From Saccharomycodes ludwigii (Eukaryota > Ascomycota > Saccharomycetes > Saccharomycodales > Saccharomycodaceae), in contig NC_060203.1 in NCBI RefSeq assembly GCF_020623625.1, positions 1,426,001 through 1,490,000 on the forward strand: DNA of 64,000 nt, given 5' to 3'. The notes below the pieces were generated by a model. It was not told where the DNA came from. It searched no databases and saw only the letters and a program-made list of their open reading frames with translations. This document shows positions 10,771 through 22,168 of the stretch, piece after piece. The translations under genes were made by a program, and so were the position numbers. Numbering within the stretch: position 1 is the first letter of the stretch; each line of letters opens with the position of its first letter.

Positions 10771-11290
10771 TTTCTAACTTTTAAAGCTATTTTCTATGTG
10801 TTTGTTTTATTAATGTGCATATATAAGTCAAAATGCTTTTAGGATTTATATGAGGAGTGGGAGGGGGAGAGAGAAAGCATGGGGGGTGAGGAAAGGAAAG
10901 GAAAGGAAAGAAAAAAGAAAGAAAGAAAGAAAGAAGAAAAAAAAAATTTTTTTTTCCCGTTTAAATTTCTCAGCTGCGTATAAAAAATAACGTGAATAGT
11001 TAGCCAGTTATGCGTTTATTGTTTACTTTTAATAACGTAAAAATCATCTTTCTTCTTTCAGATCGTAATAAAAAAAAAAGACTTCAATTGAATTGTTTGA
11101 TATCCAGAAATAAATAAATAAAAAAGGAAAAGTAGAAACTACTCTGGCCGGGTATAACACCCGTGACTTTACAAACCACGCGTACCGGGAAAATCGGTAA
11201 AAAAAAAAAATAAATAAAATTAAAATTAATATTAAGAAAACAACATTGTTTATGTGATAACTGAGAATTGTATAAATAAACATAATAACA
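10771..11290. other. Spacer between the two TSC3-like copies
   Basis: No gene is seen. The spacer has a purine-rich G/A tract (10854-10945) including a GGAAA/GAAA microsatellite, then A/T runs. A GC-richer patch at about 11143-11190 (GGCCGGGTATAACACCCG) can form a small CGGGT/ACCCG hairpin, but it does not fit a tRNA. Confidence 0.55.
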
Positions 11291-11557
11291 TTAAATTATC
11301 AACTTATAAAGGTGTTTACAAACACTATAGGTACTGAAAAATATGATCAAATTAAATATAGTATAAACCATGACGGCGTCCGCATTACTCAATACAATAC
11401 ATGGTAGATGTATATAATATAACCAAAAAACCTTTCTAAAAAATTTATAAATAGGAGACCTTGGATGCGTTTTATCCAGCATTTTGTTTGTTGGTACGTA
11501 CAGTGTACTAATTATTGAGCCATTAACTTTTCTTTTTTCGTTTTCGATATTAGACAT
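11291..11557 (-). CDS. Tsc3-like small regulatory subunit of serine palmitoyltransferase, copy 2
   Basis: Encodes 88 residues from the first in-frame ATG at 11557. A longer open frame to 11596 would need a GTG start. It shares with copy 1 the blocks YVPTNKMLDKTH, PIYKFFRKVFWLYYIHLPC, LSNADA and the C-terminus KLII, with the central membrane segment more diverged. It has a longer, charged N-terminus (MSNIENEKRKVNG). It presumably also binds the Lcb1/Lcb2 core. The two copies may differ in acyl-CoA or amino acid preference, as human SPTSSA and SPTSSB do, but that is inference. No stop or frameshift is seen, so both copies appear functional. Confidence 0.82.
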   Translation of the reverse strand: MSNIENEKRKVNGSIISTLYVPTNKMLDKTHPRSPIYKFFRKVFWLYYIHLPCIVLSNADAVMVYTIFNLIIFFSTYSVCKHLYKLII

Positions 11558-12462
11558 TAGATGCTCGCAGCTGTTTATTTTTATTTCCTTTTCCACTTAT
11601 TTGTTTTTGTCAAAGTATATGTGTATTTTATTCTATTCACATGTACACATAAACCTGAAAATGTTAAATTGCAAATTAAATCTTTTTTTAAAAAAATAAA
11701 AAGAAAAAAAAAAAAAAATTTTTTTTATATTTACTTATTTAATTTTATATTCACTTTCACCAAATTATAGGGGAAAAAAAAAAAAAAAAGGTAAAATACT
11801 CTTATCCTGTTTATTATGTACAAATAAATCTATAGATGTAGAGTTATTTCAGCCAGTATTTAATTGCAGATAAAGAACATTAAGTTCAGTAAATTCTTAT
11901 AAGATTATAGAAAAAAAAAAAAAAAATAAATAATAAGTTCAGAAAAGCACGCGACTATAATTTTTTTTATAATTTCAACAATTTAGATTTTCTTTTTACC
12001 CGATAGTATTATATGTCCCTTTATCCAATACACCCGATAATTGGACAACATATACCCACATAATTAAAATACCAATAAAGAAATAAAAAAAAAAAAAAGC
12101 TTGTTGAAAACAATTATTTAAAAAAAAAAAGATGTAATGATTGTAATAAAATATTGTAATATCATTATATATTGAATAAAAATAACATGTATGTATGTGA
12201 TTATAGGTATTAAAAAAAAAAAAAAAGAAAAAAAGAAAAACGAATAAAATACAAAAAATTATACCATACTGAAACAGACTATAAAAAAAGCCATTGGGGA
12301 GAGGAACTTATACAAGCATTAAAAAGTTCAAACACATACATATATATATGCGCATATCAATCAACTATAACAACTGCCGAGTAACATATAAATAAACCCC
12401 TTATTAAATAATGATCTTCTCATAACCCTTGTAGCTTTAATTTTGCGTCCCTCTTACCAGCC
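11558..12462. other. Intergenic region between TSC3 copy 2 and AKL1 end
   Basis: No gene is seen. It has many A and T runs, a TATGTATG repeat near 12188-12198 and ATATATATATGCGCAT near 12339-12355. Short open frames at 11484-11770 are low-complexity and unsupported. Confidence 0.6.
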
Positions 12463-12896
12463 TCAACTTTTAAACAAACCAAACATTCCTTTAATCTTAC
12501 TGCTAGCACTACCATTCCCAGTACTAGTATGTTGTTCTTTTCTTAGTTTTTCTAAATCCAAAGATCTTCTTGAATTTCTTTGGAAAGATTTACGTAAAGA
12601 ACTATTATTAGTAGAATTACTTGCATATCCATTTATGCCACTAGTACTATTACTGCTTGAAACATTACTAGCTCCATGTCTTCTAACGTCTAGTGACACT
12701 CGTCTTCTAGGTAGTTCACCAAACTTATCCAAACTTTCATCCTGTTCAATAAAACTATACGCCTTTGGGGAAGATAGCCCACCAAAATCCTTGCTATTGC
12801 TGTTACTGCCACCAGAAACACTAATGTTATTAGTATGTGAGGCGGAATGGTGACGTTGTGGAAGTACTGCAGAATGTTTATTTTTAGTATTATTAC

Positions 12897-12927
<31 letters not shown>

Positions 12928-13319
12928 GCTGTTACTTGATGCCATGTTCAACGAATTTAATGTCATTTCAGATTTTCTATGTCTTAGCGCATTGTTTCTT
13001 CGTGAAAAATCCACACTATTATTACTGCCGCCATTACCAGATGCAGATGGATGAATATAATTTTCACCTAATTTCCTATTGATGTTGCTATTGTTGCTAT
13101 TACTATTAACATTTGTGGTAGTATTAATTGTATCTGTATAAATACTACGTGATGGCGAACCATGTGGATTACGTTGAACTTTACCTTCAACAGACGGCTG
13201 AGATGCAACTGTTGACTTATCAAAATCAACTTCGGTATAACGCAGTTCTAAACCCCTCTTAGGAGGGTGTTGAGGAATTACTGGGCTTTTCAATTCAAGC
13301 TGCACCTGTTGTTGGACAC

Positions 13320-13353
<34 letters not shown>

Positions 13354-16335
13354 TTCAGTAGTAAACCCCGTATTCTCGGAAACTGTGGGGCTAAATGGTG
13401 CTCTCTTCTTAGACATCATCATAGGTATACTTTCTTCAGATACTGATCCATCACCATCAACACTGGCAAGCACATTTCTATACCTGGATCCGCCTGGAAT
13501 GTATTCAACACTTTCATCATCAACATCACCACTTTTCTGATTTGTAGCAACGCAATCTACAAGGTCATTTCCCTCCTCTTTAAATTCACCTTGCTTTTGA
13601 TCTTGTTCCTCACCATCGTATTGACTGCTGGAATTTGAATCTAGTGTATCAGTACTTAAATCATATTTGATCGCCTTATTTATATTAGCCTGGCTACCAA
13701 TTGGACTTTCAGTTAAGTCAATTTGATCAAAAGATAAAGCTAGTTTATTTTTTAATGCACTGTTTAATTGTTGCGTTTCATTGCCAGTAATTGCAGTGGT
13801 AGCATCGCTCTTCGAAGCGTATCTACTGCTTACCTTTGGATGTGGTGGTACAACTGGAAGGGGTAAACTCCCAGTTTCATTTATAATACCAGAGGCATTA
13901 AGGCGGTTGTTATCACTGATGCTAATTCTGACATTATTATCACCATTATTGTCCCTATCATTACCATTATCATCGTTTTTATTACCACTATTCCCCCTAG
14001 TAGCAACATTATTATTATTGTTATTATTATTATTATGCTGTGAGTGAAAATTACTAGAAGCAGTAGTACTAGTAGCGGGATCAATAACTCCATTAAACAC
14101 TTGCGAAGATCTTGTATCAGGTGTGATAACCGTATTATTAGAAGTACCTATAACAGGCGAGGTAACGATCGTAGGAATATCCTCATTATTAAAATCAATA
14201 TAATTATTAAGATCTTGAACACCAGCATCATCCGCTACAATATCATTATTACTGGTACCATCAATTGAAGCTGGAATTGACACATCATTCTGGTACAAAC
14301 TGGAGTTTCTTTGGGATTTAGAAACTTCATAAGAACGTCTTTTAATGCTAGAATGACGAGAAATACCGGTAGTGTTTACGGTGGATGATGAAGTATTATT
14401 AACATTATTAGAGGTGGTGATACTGACAGGTGCTGTAGCTACATTTGCATTCATTTGTGTGTTTCCAGTATAAAATGATTTCTCTGACAACTGATAACTC
14501 TGCTGCTGCTGCTGATGATATTTGGGGAAAGGATTGTTCGATTTATGTTTTGCACTATTATTGACTATAACATTACTATTGTTGACAATATTATTGCCAA
14601 AACCATCTGAAGAAGAAGAAAGATCACTTTTATATGAACTCGATATGGACTTGGCAGCAGATCCTGTTTCAGTCTTGTATAAACCGTTACTACCACCATT
14701 ATTATTTCCGGTTGTACTACAACTTTTCGTTCCCGTGCTTACATGTACATTATTTTCTACACTTTTAGCAATACCGGTATCCATATTTTGAAATTGCTCC
14801 TCCGGTTCTTCAGAAATAGCCGTTTTGAAATCTTTCTTGGTAGAAGTATTAGTAGTACCAATAGGACCAAATGATGTCAGTCTTTTAACTGTATTGGTAC
14901 TTGAAGTATTAGAAGAAGTAGATAAATCTCTTTGGACATCTGCACTATTAGTCTCAGCACTGTTACCATTATTACTACTACTACTACTACCACCACCACT
15001 ACCCATATTAATAGGCTGTTTGGGACCAATTTCAAAACAATTTAAAAATAAATCATTGCTGTTCAATTCTAGGCTAGATTTCTGTTGATACATCATATAC
15101 ATTTGATACTGATAAGTTTGCAATTTTGTTTGATATGCAGAGTATTTGGAAAAATCGTATGGGCCCGAATTATACTTGTCAAAAATATTTTCTGGCAAAA
15201 CAACATTCATAATAGAACACACCTCCAATAATATTTGATAAATATTTGGCCTCAAACTTGGGTTTTCACTCAACATAATTATAATTAAATTATTTAATCT
15301 TGACGAATAATTGTTTGGTGGTATTTCATATTTAGAATGTAAAATGGCAAATTGTCCAGTTAATTCAAATGGAGTAGTGTAGAACATTAGTTTATATAGA
15401 AAAACACCCAATGCCCAAATATCAGACTTTTCATTGATTGGCAAACACCTGTATAAATCAATCATCTCGGGAGACCTATACTGGGGCGTTGTATGAATAT
15501 AAATATTATTTGTTAAAATAGCAATTTCTTGATGTGTAGTAACAATTGGATAGCAGGTAGAAGTTGAACCAAAATCACACAATTTAAATTCATTATTCTT
15601 GTCGACCAAGACATTCTCTATCTTGATATCTTTATGGATTAGAGGCTCAGGATTAGTGCAGTAGTGCATAGACAATACAGCTTGTGAAATATCATACATG
15701 ATTTTCAAAATTTCCACTTCGGTCAATTTTGTCTGCAATCTATTATTCATGTAGTCTAATAGTGATTTGTTAGGACATAATTCCATCAACAACAGCACTT
15801 CATAATAAACATTGCTGTTCTTGCTATTGGCAGCAGGTGCATCGTTAATATCAGATAAATTGCTATTTGCAATATCACCACTTGCACCATTATTATTCAA
15901 CCTGGAGGCGTTTGAATCATAATATTGGACTATTCTAGGACAAGCCTTCAACTTCTTCATGACATCGACTTCATTTCTTAATTCATTTAGCCCATTCTGG
16001 TCCATAACAAAAACTCTTTTTAAACAACACAAATCGCCAGGCATCAAAGAATTAGGAACTTCCATTTCATTGGTAAATTCTAAAAACTTGACAACATAAA
16101 TATGAGCAAACCCACCCTCACTTAGATATTTTATAACCTCCACTAGATGAGAACCAACAGTTAGTTTTGTACCTGGTTGTAACCTTTCCATAACAGGTGG
16201 TTTTTGTGGTTGTTGACGAATACGACGTGCAGGAGGAGTAATTCTGTTTGTTGCTACATTGGTATTACTATTTGTACTGGAGGAAATGGTTGGCTTAATG
16301 CTATTACTAGAAGCAGTGATATTAGTATTATTCAT
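12463..16335 (-). CDS. AKL1: Ser/Thr protein kinase of the Ark1/Prk1/Akl1 (NAK) family
   Basis: Encodes 1290 residues (yeast Akl1 about 1108). The kinase domain spans about 57-375: glycine loop LSEGGFAHIY (71-80), candidate VAIK lysine in CCLKRVF (K106), catalytic loop HKDIKIEN (234-241), DFG at 254-256, activation segment ending YRSPEMIDLYR, and DIWALG. The remaining ~900 residues are disordered and rich in Asn and Ser, with several Asn runs encoded by ATT/GTT-type repeats on the plus strand. The family phosphorylates endocytic coat proteins such as Pan1 and Sla1 and controls cortical actin. An Akl1 rather than Ark1/Prk1 identity is favoured by the neighbours TSC3 and ORC2, the same order as yeast chromosome II. 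Confidence 0.88.
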
Positions 16336-17238
16336 CAGGAAAGATCAAATAAGGAAAAAGGAAAGTTAAAAAAAAAAAAAAAGGAAAAAAAAAAGAATAG
16401 GAAACAATTGTATTAATTTGATATGGTCTCTATTTTCTTTGCTATCAATAAATTAATGAAAAACAGTAGTGGCAGGTATAGCTGATTTCTTTTTTTTCTA
16501 TTCCTCTTTTTTTTTTGTTTTTTTTGTAATTTTTTTTTTTTTTTTTTTTTTTTTTTTCTCTCTCTGTCTTTATTTTTGTTAAAAAATATCGAATATGTTA
16601 TGATTGTTTTTTTTTATTTTTCTTTTTCCTTATGAGTGATTGGTAAAAGAAAAGTAATTGAAGAAAGTTATTGTAAAAATCACATAAGATCAGATTGCAA
16701 TAGTCCCGCAAAAAAAGAAAAAAAGGTTGTTAAGATCAATAACTAACAAGAAAGAGTTTTATAAGTTAATATTTATTTGAACGTATTTTCTGTCGCTTTC
16801 TTTTTTCTTCTTTGTTGAACACTCCTTTTTTTTAATTTAATTTAATATTTTTTTTTTTAATATTTCCGAAAGAAAAGAAAAAAAAATAAAAAATAAAAAA
16901 ATAAAAAAATAGGAGGGTTAAAACTTTTACTATTACCATAAATTACGTATATGGCCGGGTTACATACAATACTATTATTTTATTAATACGTTACTCCCAA
17001 AATGGAAATTGGTATTATTTTGCATATCGCCACTCCCCTTTTATGCCAAAAGAGGAAATTATATATCTTGAGAAGAATACCATTTATCAAGACAAAAATG
17101 GAATAAAAAGAAAAAAAAAAAAAAAAAAGAAAACTATAAAAGTCAATGTTCATTTGATATATATATACAGTCATGGATGGTTCAGCACTTTACCTTTTTT
17201 TTTTTCTTCTGTTTAACAAACAAAAGGCCATTTTAACT
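16336..17238. other. Intergenic region between AKL1 start and ORC2 end
   Basis: No gene is seen. Long T runs fill 16485-16560. AATATTTCCGAAAG at about 16859-16872 resembles part of a CDEIII centromere element but has no partner CDEI. GGCCGGGTTAC near 16953-16963 resembles a Reb1 site with one mismatch. Confidence 0.55.
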
Positions 17239-19284
17239 TTATAAGTCTCGCAACAAATCGTTTAAAATCGTTTGCAATTGGGCCGTACCGAATGGAATCT
17301 CTAACACTTCAGAGTTGTTCCTTTTATTCTTGGTTAGTTTAATCATATTATGGTCAATATATTCCCTCAACATTGTTCTTAGTGACATCTCATTACTAGC
17401 AATAAATTCACTTCTACACATATCACTGAACTGTTTAAAGTCGACTCTATATGTTCTATATCTTTTACTATCGCCAGAGTTTAACATTTTATTCAGTTGT
17501 GTTTCTAACAACAATTTAAATAGTTTCTTAGAATTTAGAGTTAAGGAATCCAACACGTATTTTATACCGGTAATGCTTGTTGGGTTGCCACCAGAGTCCT
17601 CAACATCATTATTAGATTGAAATATTTCGTTAAAAACATCCTTAACCCCAAATGATAGTTCCACAGTGTAAGGTGAATAAGTAGTTAAATCATGATAAAC
17701 AAAATTCAACTGATCGGTTTTGTTATGATCCCACAACATATGGGAATAAACATGATCTACAGTGCATATTAGTGAAATACATTTAAGTTGCGCCAATAGA
17801 CAGATCATATTTTGTAATTTGTCTCTGAAACCACCCAATCCATCAAAACTATGAACTACTATTAATAGTCTTTTTACTCTAAATGTAGCAGTATCATTAT
17901 TTTCGTAGTATTCTATTAATTTTTTAATTTTAAAATACACCTGGTCACCCCAATATTTTCCTTCTTTATTTTGACTATCATCTGAGTTGCTAGAGTTTGT
18001 GTTGTTTTTCTCCTCAAATTTGAACCCTTTGTCCGGTATAATATATGGTAATATACTCTTAAAGACATCTCTATAGTTAACACTGGGGTTATATCCATTT
18101 ATAACCATAGTTGGAACGGGGTACGAGGTAGGAGTTTTGATATTTTTACTTTTTTCTCCTTTAGGACTACCATTATCACTGGCTTGTATATCAAGATTAT
18201 TAACATTACTTGCATCACTAGTATCTCGTACAGGGAAAGCCCCAAGTTTATGACTTAAATAGGTGGTACACATTTGGTTAACAATTTCTCTCTTAGAACC
18301 AGCACCATAAAACAGTATAACAAAGTTTTGTTTTAATTCGAATAAATATTGCGGTAATAATTTGGAATACAAAATCTTATCATTGGAGTTTCCAAAATGC
18401 AATGAACTAGAATTTTGATTTATAACAGTATTATTATACAACACTGGAAATAATTTATTGAAATCGTCTCTTGTTATATGTGGCGCCTTACTCATTGTGT
18501 TGTTGCTAATGGGTAATCTTGATTTTTGTACAAAAGTTAATCTTGACTGATCTATAAACCCCTCAAACCCGTCTAAAAATGTTATGGTATTGGCAATACC
18601 AGAGCTACTGTTAGTGGCAGTGCCACCACCGGTTTCATAAACTTTACTTATTTTGAAATTATCTGGAAACAAACTTGGTTTAAAATTAGAAGTAATTCTC
18701 TGTTTTAAAGGAGAATTCCCCATATTATTTTTTGTGCGGTTAGCGTTGTTATTATGCGATGATCTTTCAGCCACTAATAATGAAGACGAAATCAATCTTG
18801 GATCATTAGGATTATTGCTACTAGAATTGTGATATGTAAGAATTGTATCTGTTTTTTTTGCAATCTTGGAATGTTTACTTTTGGGACGGTGTTCTTCAAC
18901 AATGCTTCTTTTTACTCTTTCCATTGGCTTCTCTTCTGTTTTTACATAGGGAACACCATCACTTTCGTCAGTTTGATTGTCTTCCGCAGTGGTAGTAGGG
19001 TAATCATATTCATCAGTTTCATCATTGTTTTTGTAGGTATCATCGAAAATATTTATGTAATCATCACTAGTATGTTTTTTTGTGGTAATTACATGCTTAT
19101 TATTATTGGTGTTGTTGTCGTTTTTATTATTAAAATGAAGTGTTCTTAATCTTTTATAAATCCGAGAATTGATGTAATTTTTGTTTTCATTTGATGATAA
19201 TGAATGAATAGATGATGGTTTACTAATCATATCCTCATGCTTCAAGATATCCACATCTTTGACGATCTTTTTGGGTCTACGCAT
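17239..19284 (-). CDS. ORC2: Origin recognition complex subunit 2
   Basis: Encodes 681 residues from the first ATG at 19284; the open frame extends to 19317 only through a TTG. Yeast Orc2 has 620. The N-terminal ~220 residues are disordered and charged (RRPKKIVKDVD...). The conserved Orc2 region starts around FEGFIDQSRL and HITRDDFNKLFP. The AAA+-like core carries FVILFYGAGSKREIVNQM and RVKRLLIVVHSFDGLGGFRDK, and the protein ends with a winged-helix segment containing SLRTMLREYIDHNMIKL. It is part of the six-subunit complex that marks replication origins. The neighbour AKL1 preserves the S. cerevisiae order. Confidence 0.93.
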   Translation of the reverse strand: MRRPKKIVKDVDILKHEDMISKPSSIHSLSSNENKNYINSRIYKRLRTLHFNNKNDNNTNNNKHVITTKKHTSDDYINIFDDTYKNNDETDEYDYPTTTAEDNQTDESDGVPYVKTEEKPMERVKRSIVEEHRPKSKHSKIAKKTDTILTYHNSSSNNPNDPRLISSSLLVAERSSHNNNANRTKNNMGNSPLKQRITSNFKPSLFPDNFKISKVYETGGGTATNSSSGIANTITFLDGFEGFIDQSRLTFVQKSRLPISNNTMSKAPHITRDDFNKLFPVLYNNTVINQNSSSLHFGNSNDKILYSKLLPQYLFELKQNFVILFYGAGSKREIVNQMCTTYLSHKLGAFPVRDTSDASNVNNLDIQASDNGSPKGEKSKNIKTPTSYPVPTMVINGYNPSVNYRDVFKSILPYIIPDKGFKFEEKNNTNSSNSDDSQNKEGKYWGDQVYFKIKKLIEYYENNDTATFRVKRLLIVVHSFDGLGGFRDKLQNMICLLAQLKCISLICTVDHVYSHMLWDHNKTDQLNFVYHDLTTYSPYTVELSFGVKDVFNEIFQSNNDVEDSGGNPTSITGIKYVLDSLTLNSKKLFKLLLETQLNKMLNSGDSKRYRTYRVDFKQFSDMCRSEFIASNEMSLRTMLREYIDHNMIKLTKNKRNNSEVLEIPFGTAQLQTILNDLLRDL

Positions 19285-19745
19285 TACTTGATGTTTATTT
19301 TTACTTTCAATTTGCAATTGAATAAATAGCTATTACTATAATTGCGTTTGATGAGAGGGGGGTTTAACACAAAATTTTAATATAATGATACTTTTTTTTT
19401 TTTTTTTTTTTTTACTATTTGCAGATGATATAAATATAAATGTTTTCGATTGTAGTTTATGTTATGTTTTTATGTTTTTTTTTTAAAAAAAAAAAAAAAA
19501 AGCGAAAAAAAAAACGGGTTTTTTTCTTTTTTCTTTTTTCTTTTTTCTTTTCTTTTTTCTTTTTGATCTATTATTTTAAGAATTAAACTGAAAATGGGCT
19601 TTATATATACAACTATATACTAGGCTAACAAAGTTATTTCTAGCCACTACTGTGCCAAAAAAAAAAAAAACAACAACAAAAGTTTGTAACTTTGTTCCCT
19701 TTGGATCATAACGTGTACCATTTTAAAATAATATATATTAAAATA
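19285..19745. other. Divergent ORC2/RPC11 promoter region
   Basis: No gene is seen. Runs of A and T, a TTTTTTC-type pyrimidine repeat (about 19519-19563) and a TATATATACAACTATATAC TATA-like patch near 19602-19620 lie between the divergent starts. Confidence 0.55.
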
Positions 19746-20090
19746 ATGCTTTCATTTTGCCCCACATGCAGCAATATGTTAATAGTGAAAAACAACCATA
19801 GTGGTACCAATGGTGGTATTTTCCATTTATCCTGCCCTAGCTGTCCATATAGTTTCCCTGTTGAAGGTATAGAACTTTACGATAGAAAAAACCTACCTAG
19901 AAAGGAAGTAGATGATGTACTAGGTGGTGGTTGGGATAATGTGGATCAAACACCTGCCCAATGTCCCAATTACGATGAATGTGGTGGTGAAAGGGCCTAT
20001 TTTTTTCAATTACAAATCAGATCTGCTGATGAGCCAATGACCACTTTTTATAAATGTTGTAATTGTGGTAATAGGTGGAGAGAAAATTAG
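19746..20090 (+). CDS. RPC11: RNA polymerase III subunit C11 (Rpc11/Rpc10, TFIIS-like)
   Basis: Encodes 114 residues from the ATG at 19746, close to the yeast 110. An in-frame upstream ATG at 19692 would add 18 residues not seen in the family. The N-terminal zinc ribbon is FCPTCSNML...CPSCPY. The C-terminal TFIIS-like ribbon has CPNYDECGG...CCNCGNRWREN, with the acidic hairpin RSADEPMTTFYK carrying the DE pair needed for RNA cleavage. It supports Pol III termination, proofreading and re-initiation. It is a direct neighbour of HEM13, as on S. cerevisiae chromosome IV. Confidence 0.94.
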   Translation: MLSFCPTCSNMLIVKNNHSGTNGGIFHLSCPSCPYSFPVEGIELYDRKNLPRKEVDDVLGGGWDNVDQTPAQCPNYDECGGERAYFFQLQIRSADEPMTTFYKCCNCGNRWREN

Positions 20091-20277
20091 TAGTTAATTA
20101 GGAAAAAGGAAAAAAAAATTTTTTTTATCGTTTATAGCAGTTTTCTTTAATAAAATAAATAAATAAGCTATACATATATATAGATATATATATATATACA
20201 CACATATAAAAGTCATAAATAAATTATTATATAATAATAAATTACACGTAAAAAAAGAAATATATATATATATATAT

Positions 20278-21261
20278 TCAAACCCATTCAATTGGATTTC
20301 TTAAAATTTTTTGTAATTTACCTTCTCTGGTATCAGGGGCAGGTTCATAATTATAAACCCAAGAAGCGTATTCAGGCAAACTCATTAAAATACTCTCAAC
20401 TCTGGAACCAGGGGTTCTCAATCCAAATTGGGTACCTCTATCATAAATCAAATTAAATTCAACATATCTACCACGTCTAATCAATTGCCATTTCTTTTCT
20501 TCCTCAGTGAAAGGCAAATCACGTCTTTTCAAAACGATAGGAACATAACTTGGTAAGAAAGCATCAAAAGCATCTTCAACAATTTTCAAAATTTCTAATG
20601 GATCACGGTCATCAAAGTCATCAAAAAAGATACCACCAACACCTCTATTTTCATTTCTATGCTTGATGGTGAAATATTCATCACACCATTTTTTGTATTT
20701 TGGGTATAATGTGACATCATGTTTATCCAAAGCATTTTTATGATTTTGATGGAATAGTTTACAATCTTCTTCATATAAATAAATTGGGGTTAAGTCAGCA
20801 CCACCACCAAACCACCAGGTTTGAGGATTGCCCTTAGAATCCCAAGTTTCGAAATATCTATAATTTAAATGGGTAATAGGAACATGTGGGCTTTTAGGAT
20901 GAATGACCATACTCAAGCCACAAGCAAAAAATTTGCAACCAGCACCATTAGCTTCTAAATTCTTATGGTCGTGTTTCATTGCTTGAATAGCGGTTGGTGA
21001 TAAGTCACCATAAACTACACTAATATTGACACCACCCTTTTCAAATACATTACCGTTAGAAATAACCATAGAACTACCCCCACCCATTCCTTCACCTCTA
21101 GACCAGGAATCTCTCTTAAAAGTAGTGCCACCATCTACTTCTTGCAACTTACTGGTAATTTCCAATTGCTTTTGTTTAATTAGAGCTTCCATCTTTGTAC
21201 GGATAGTTAAATGAGCTGGATCTTTTGGAGAGTTTTTGTCAATTTGTTCGAATGCAGTCAT
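20278..21261 (-). CDS. HEM13: Oxygen-dependent coproporphyrinogen III oxidase
   Basis: Encodes 327 residues (yeast 328). It catalyses the sixth step of haem synthesis, oxidative decarboxylation of coproporphyrinogen III, in the cytosol. Conserved blocks are [16 protein letters not shown], the metal/substrate region [39 protein letters not shown] and the C-terminal WVYNYEP. The gene is convergent with RPC11. The upstream interval holds a (TA)n TATA-like run at about 21318-21345. In S. cerevisiae HEM13 is hypoxia-induced through Rox1. No perfect Rox1 consensus was found by eye here. Confidence 0.96.
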   Translation of the reverse strand: MTAFEQIDKNSPKDPAHLTIRTKMEALIKQKQLEITSKLQEVDGGTTFKRDSWSRGEGMGGGSSMVISNGNVFEKGGVNISVVYGDLSPTAIQAMKHDHKNLEANGAGCKFFACGLSMVIHPKSPHVPITHLNYRYFETWDSKGNPQTWWFGGGADLTPIYLYEEDCKLFHQNHKNALDKHDVTLYPKYKKWCDEYFTIKHRNENRGVGGIFFDDFDDRDPLEILKIVEDAFDAFLPSYVPIVLKRRDLPFTEEEKKWQLIRRGRYVEFNLIYDRGTQFGLRTPGSRVESILMSLPEYASWVYNYEPAPDTREGKLQKILRNPIEWV

Positions 21262-21663
21262 TGTGAGTTGGCCTTGTGCTAGTGAGGGGGCTATAGGATA
21301 GTGTTCTTTTATCTTTTAATTTATATATATATATATATATATATATTTGTTTTTACTTTTTCTTTTTTTTTTTTTTTTTTTTTTTTTTCTCTGGAGTGAT
21401 ATTTATATATAAAAAAAAAAAAGAAAGGAAAAGAGGAGAAAAAAAGAGTATTTTTAGCAGAACGCTTTGATTTATAATAACAAAAGTTATCTTGAATAGA
21501 ATCCTATATATAAATATATATCAAATTTTCTTTTTTGAAAATCTCTATTTTTCTTAAGAGATGCATTTCCATCTCCTCCTTATATATAAGATTTATTTTC
21601 TAGCTTTTTACATACTACTTTTGAATTTCCATTCTTTACTAAGTTAGATTGTAATTAATTGTG

Positions 21664-21697
<34 letters not shown>

Positions 21698-22137
21698 CTA
21701 AAAGCACAGTAGAATTGTTTAAAGCTTGTTAATTGATTAATATTGATGGGGTTGAATTAATGAATTGATTAGACCATAAAAAGTGCCTTATGTTTCAATA
21801 GCTTTTTTGATGGACTTTTTGTGTTAAATACTTTTGATATAAACGAGAAGATACTTGAAATATTTACCTTCAATGATGATCCCTTGTTATAAATACATCT
21901 GTCGTTTGTAATTTTTGAAGTATTAGCAATAAGATAATAGTTAAACCGTTTTCCCAAATAAAAATGGTTATAACACAAGCAGAAATGAGAAAATTATCTC
22001 TTTTTTTCATATATTTTACATTTAATTGTGTAAAATCATAAACGAGGCTACATAATTATATAAATATATTTAGAACAAATCTAATTACTGTTCTTGCTCG
22101 TTTATAAAAACAAACACGTAAGTTAAACGAGACACAA

Positions 22138-22168
<31 letters not shown>

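Noticed and set aside
11143-11190. GC-richer patch with a small hairpin as a tRNA or small RNA
   Set aside because: Only a 5-bp stem forms and no A/B boxes or other known RNA signature were found.
12443-12853. 136-codon plus-strand frame
   Set aside because: It is antisense to the Asn/Ser-rich AKL1 tail and Leu-rich only because of the complementary codons. The same holds for the Leu- and Cys-rich frames opposite AKL1 and the TPR gene (for example 61203-62570).
16858-16880. TTTCCGAAAG with A/T-rich flanks as a point centromere (CDEIII)
   Set aside because: The left half lacks the conserved TGTTT-TG bases, and no CDEI-like RTCACRTG was seen about 80-160 bp away.
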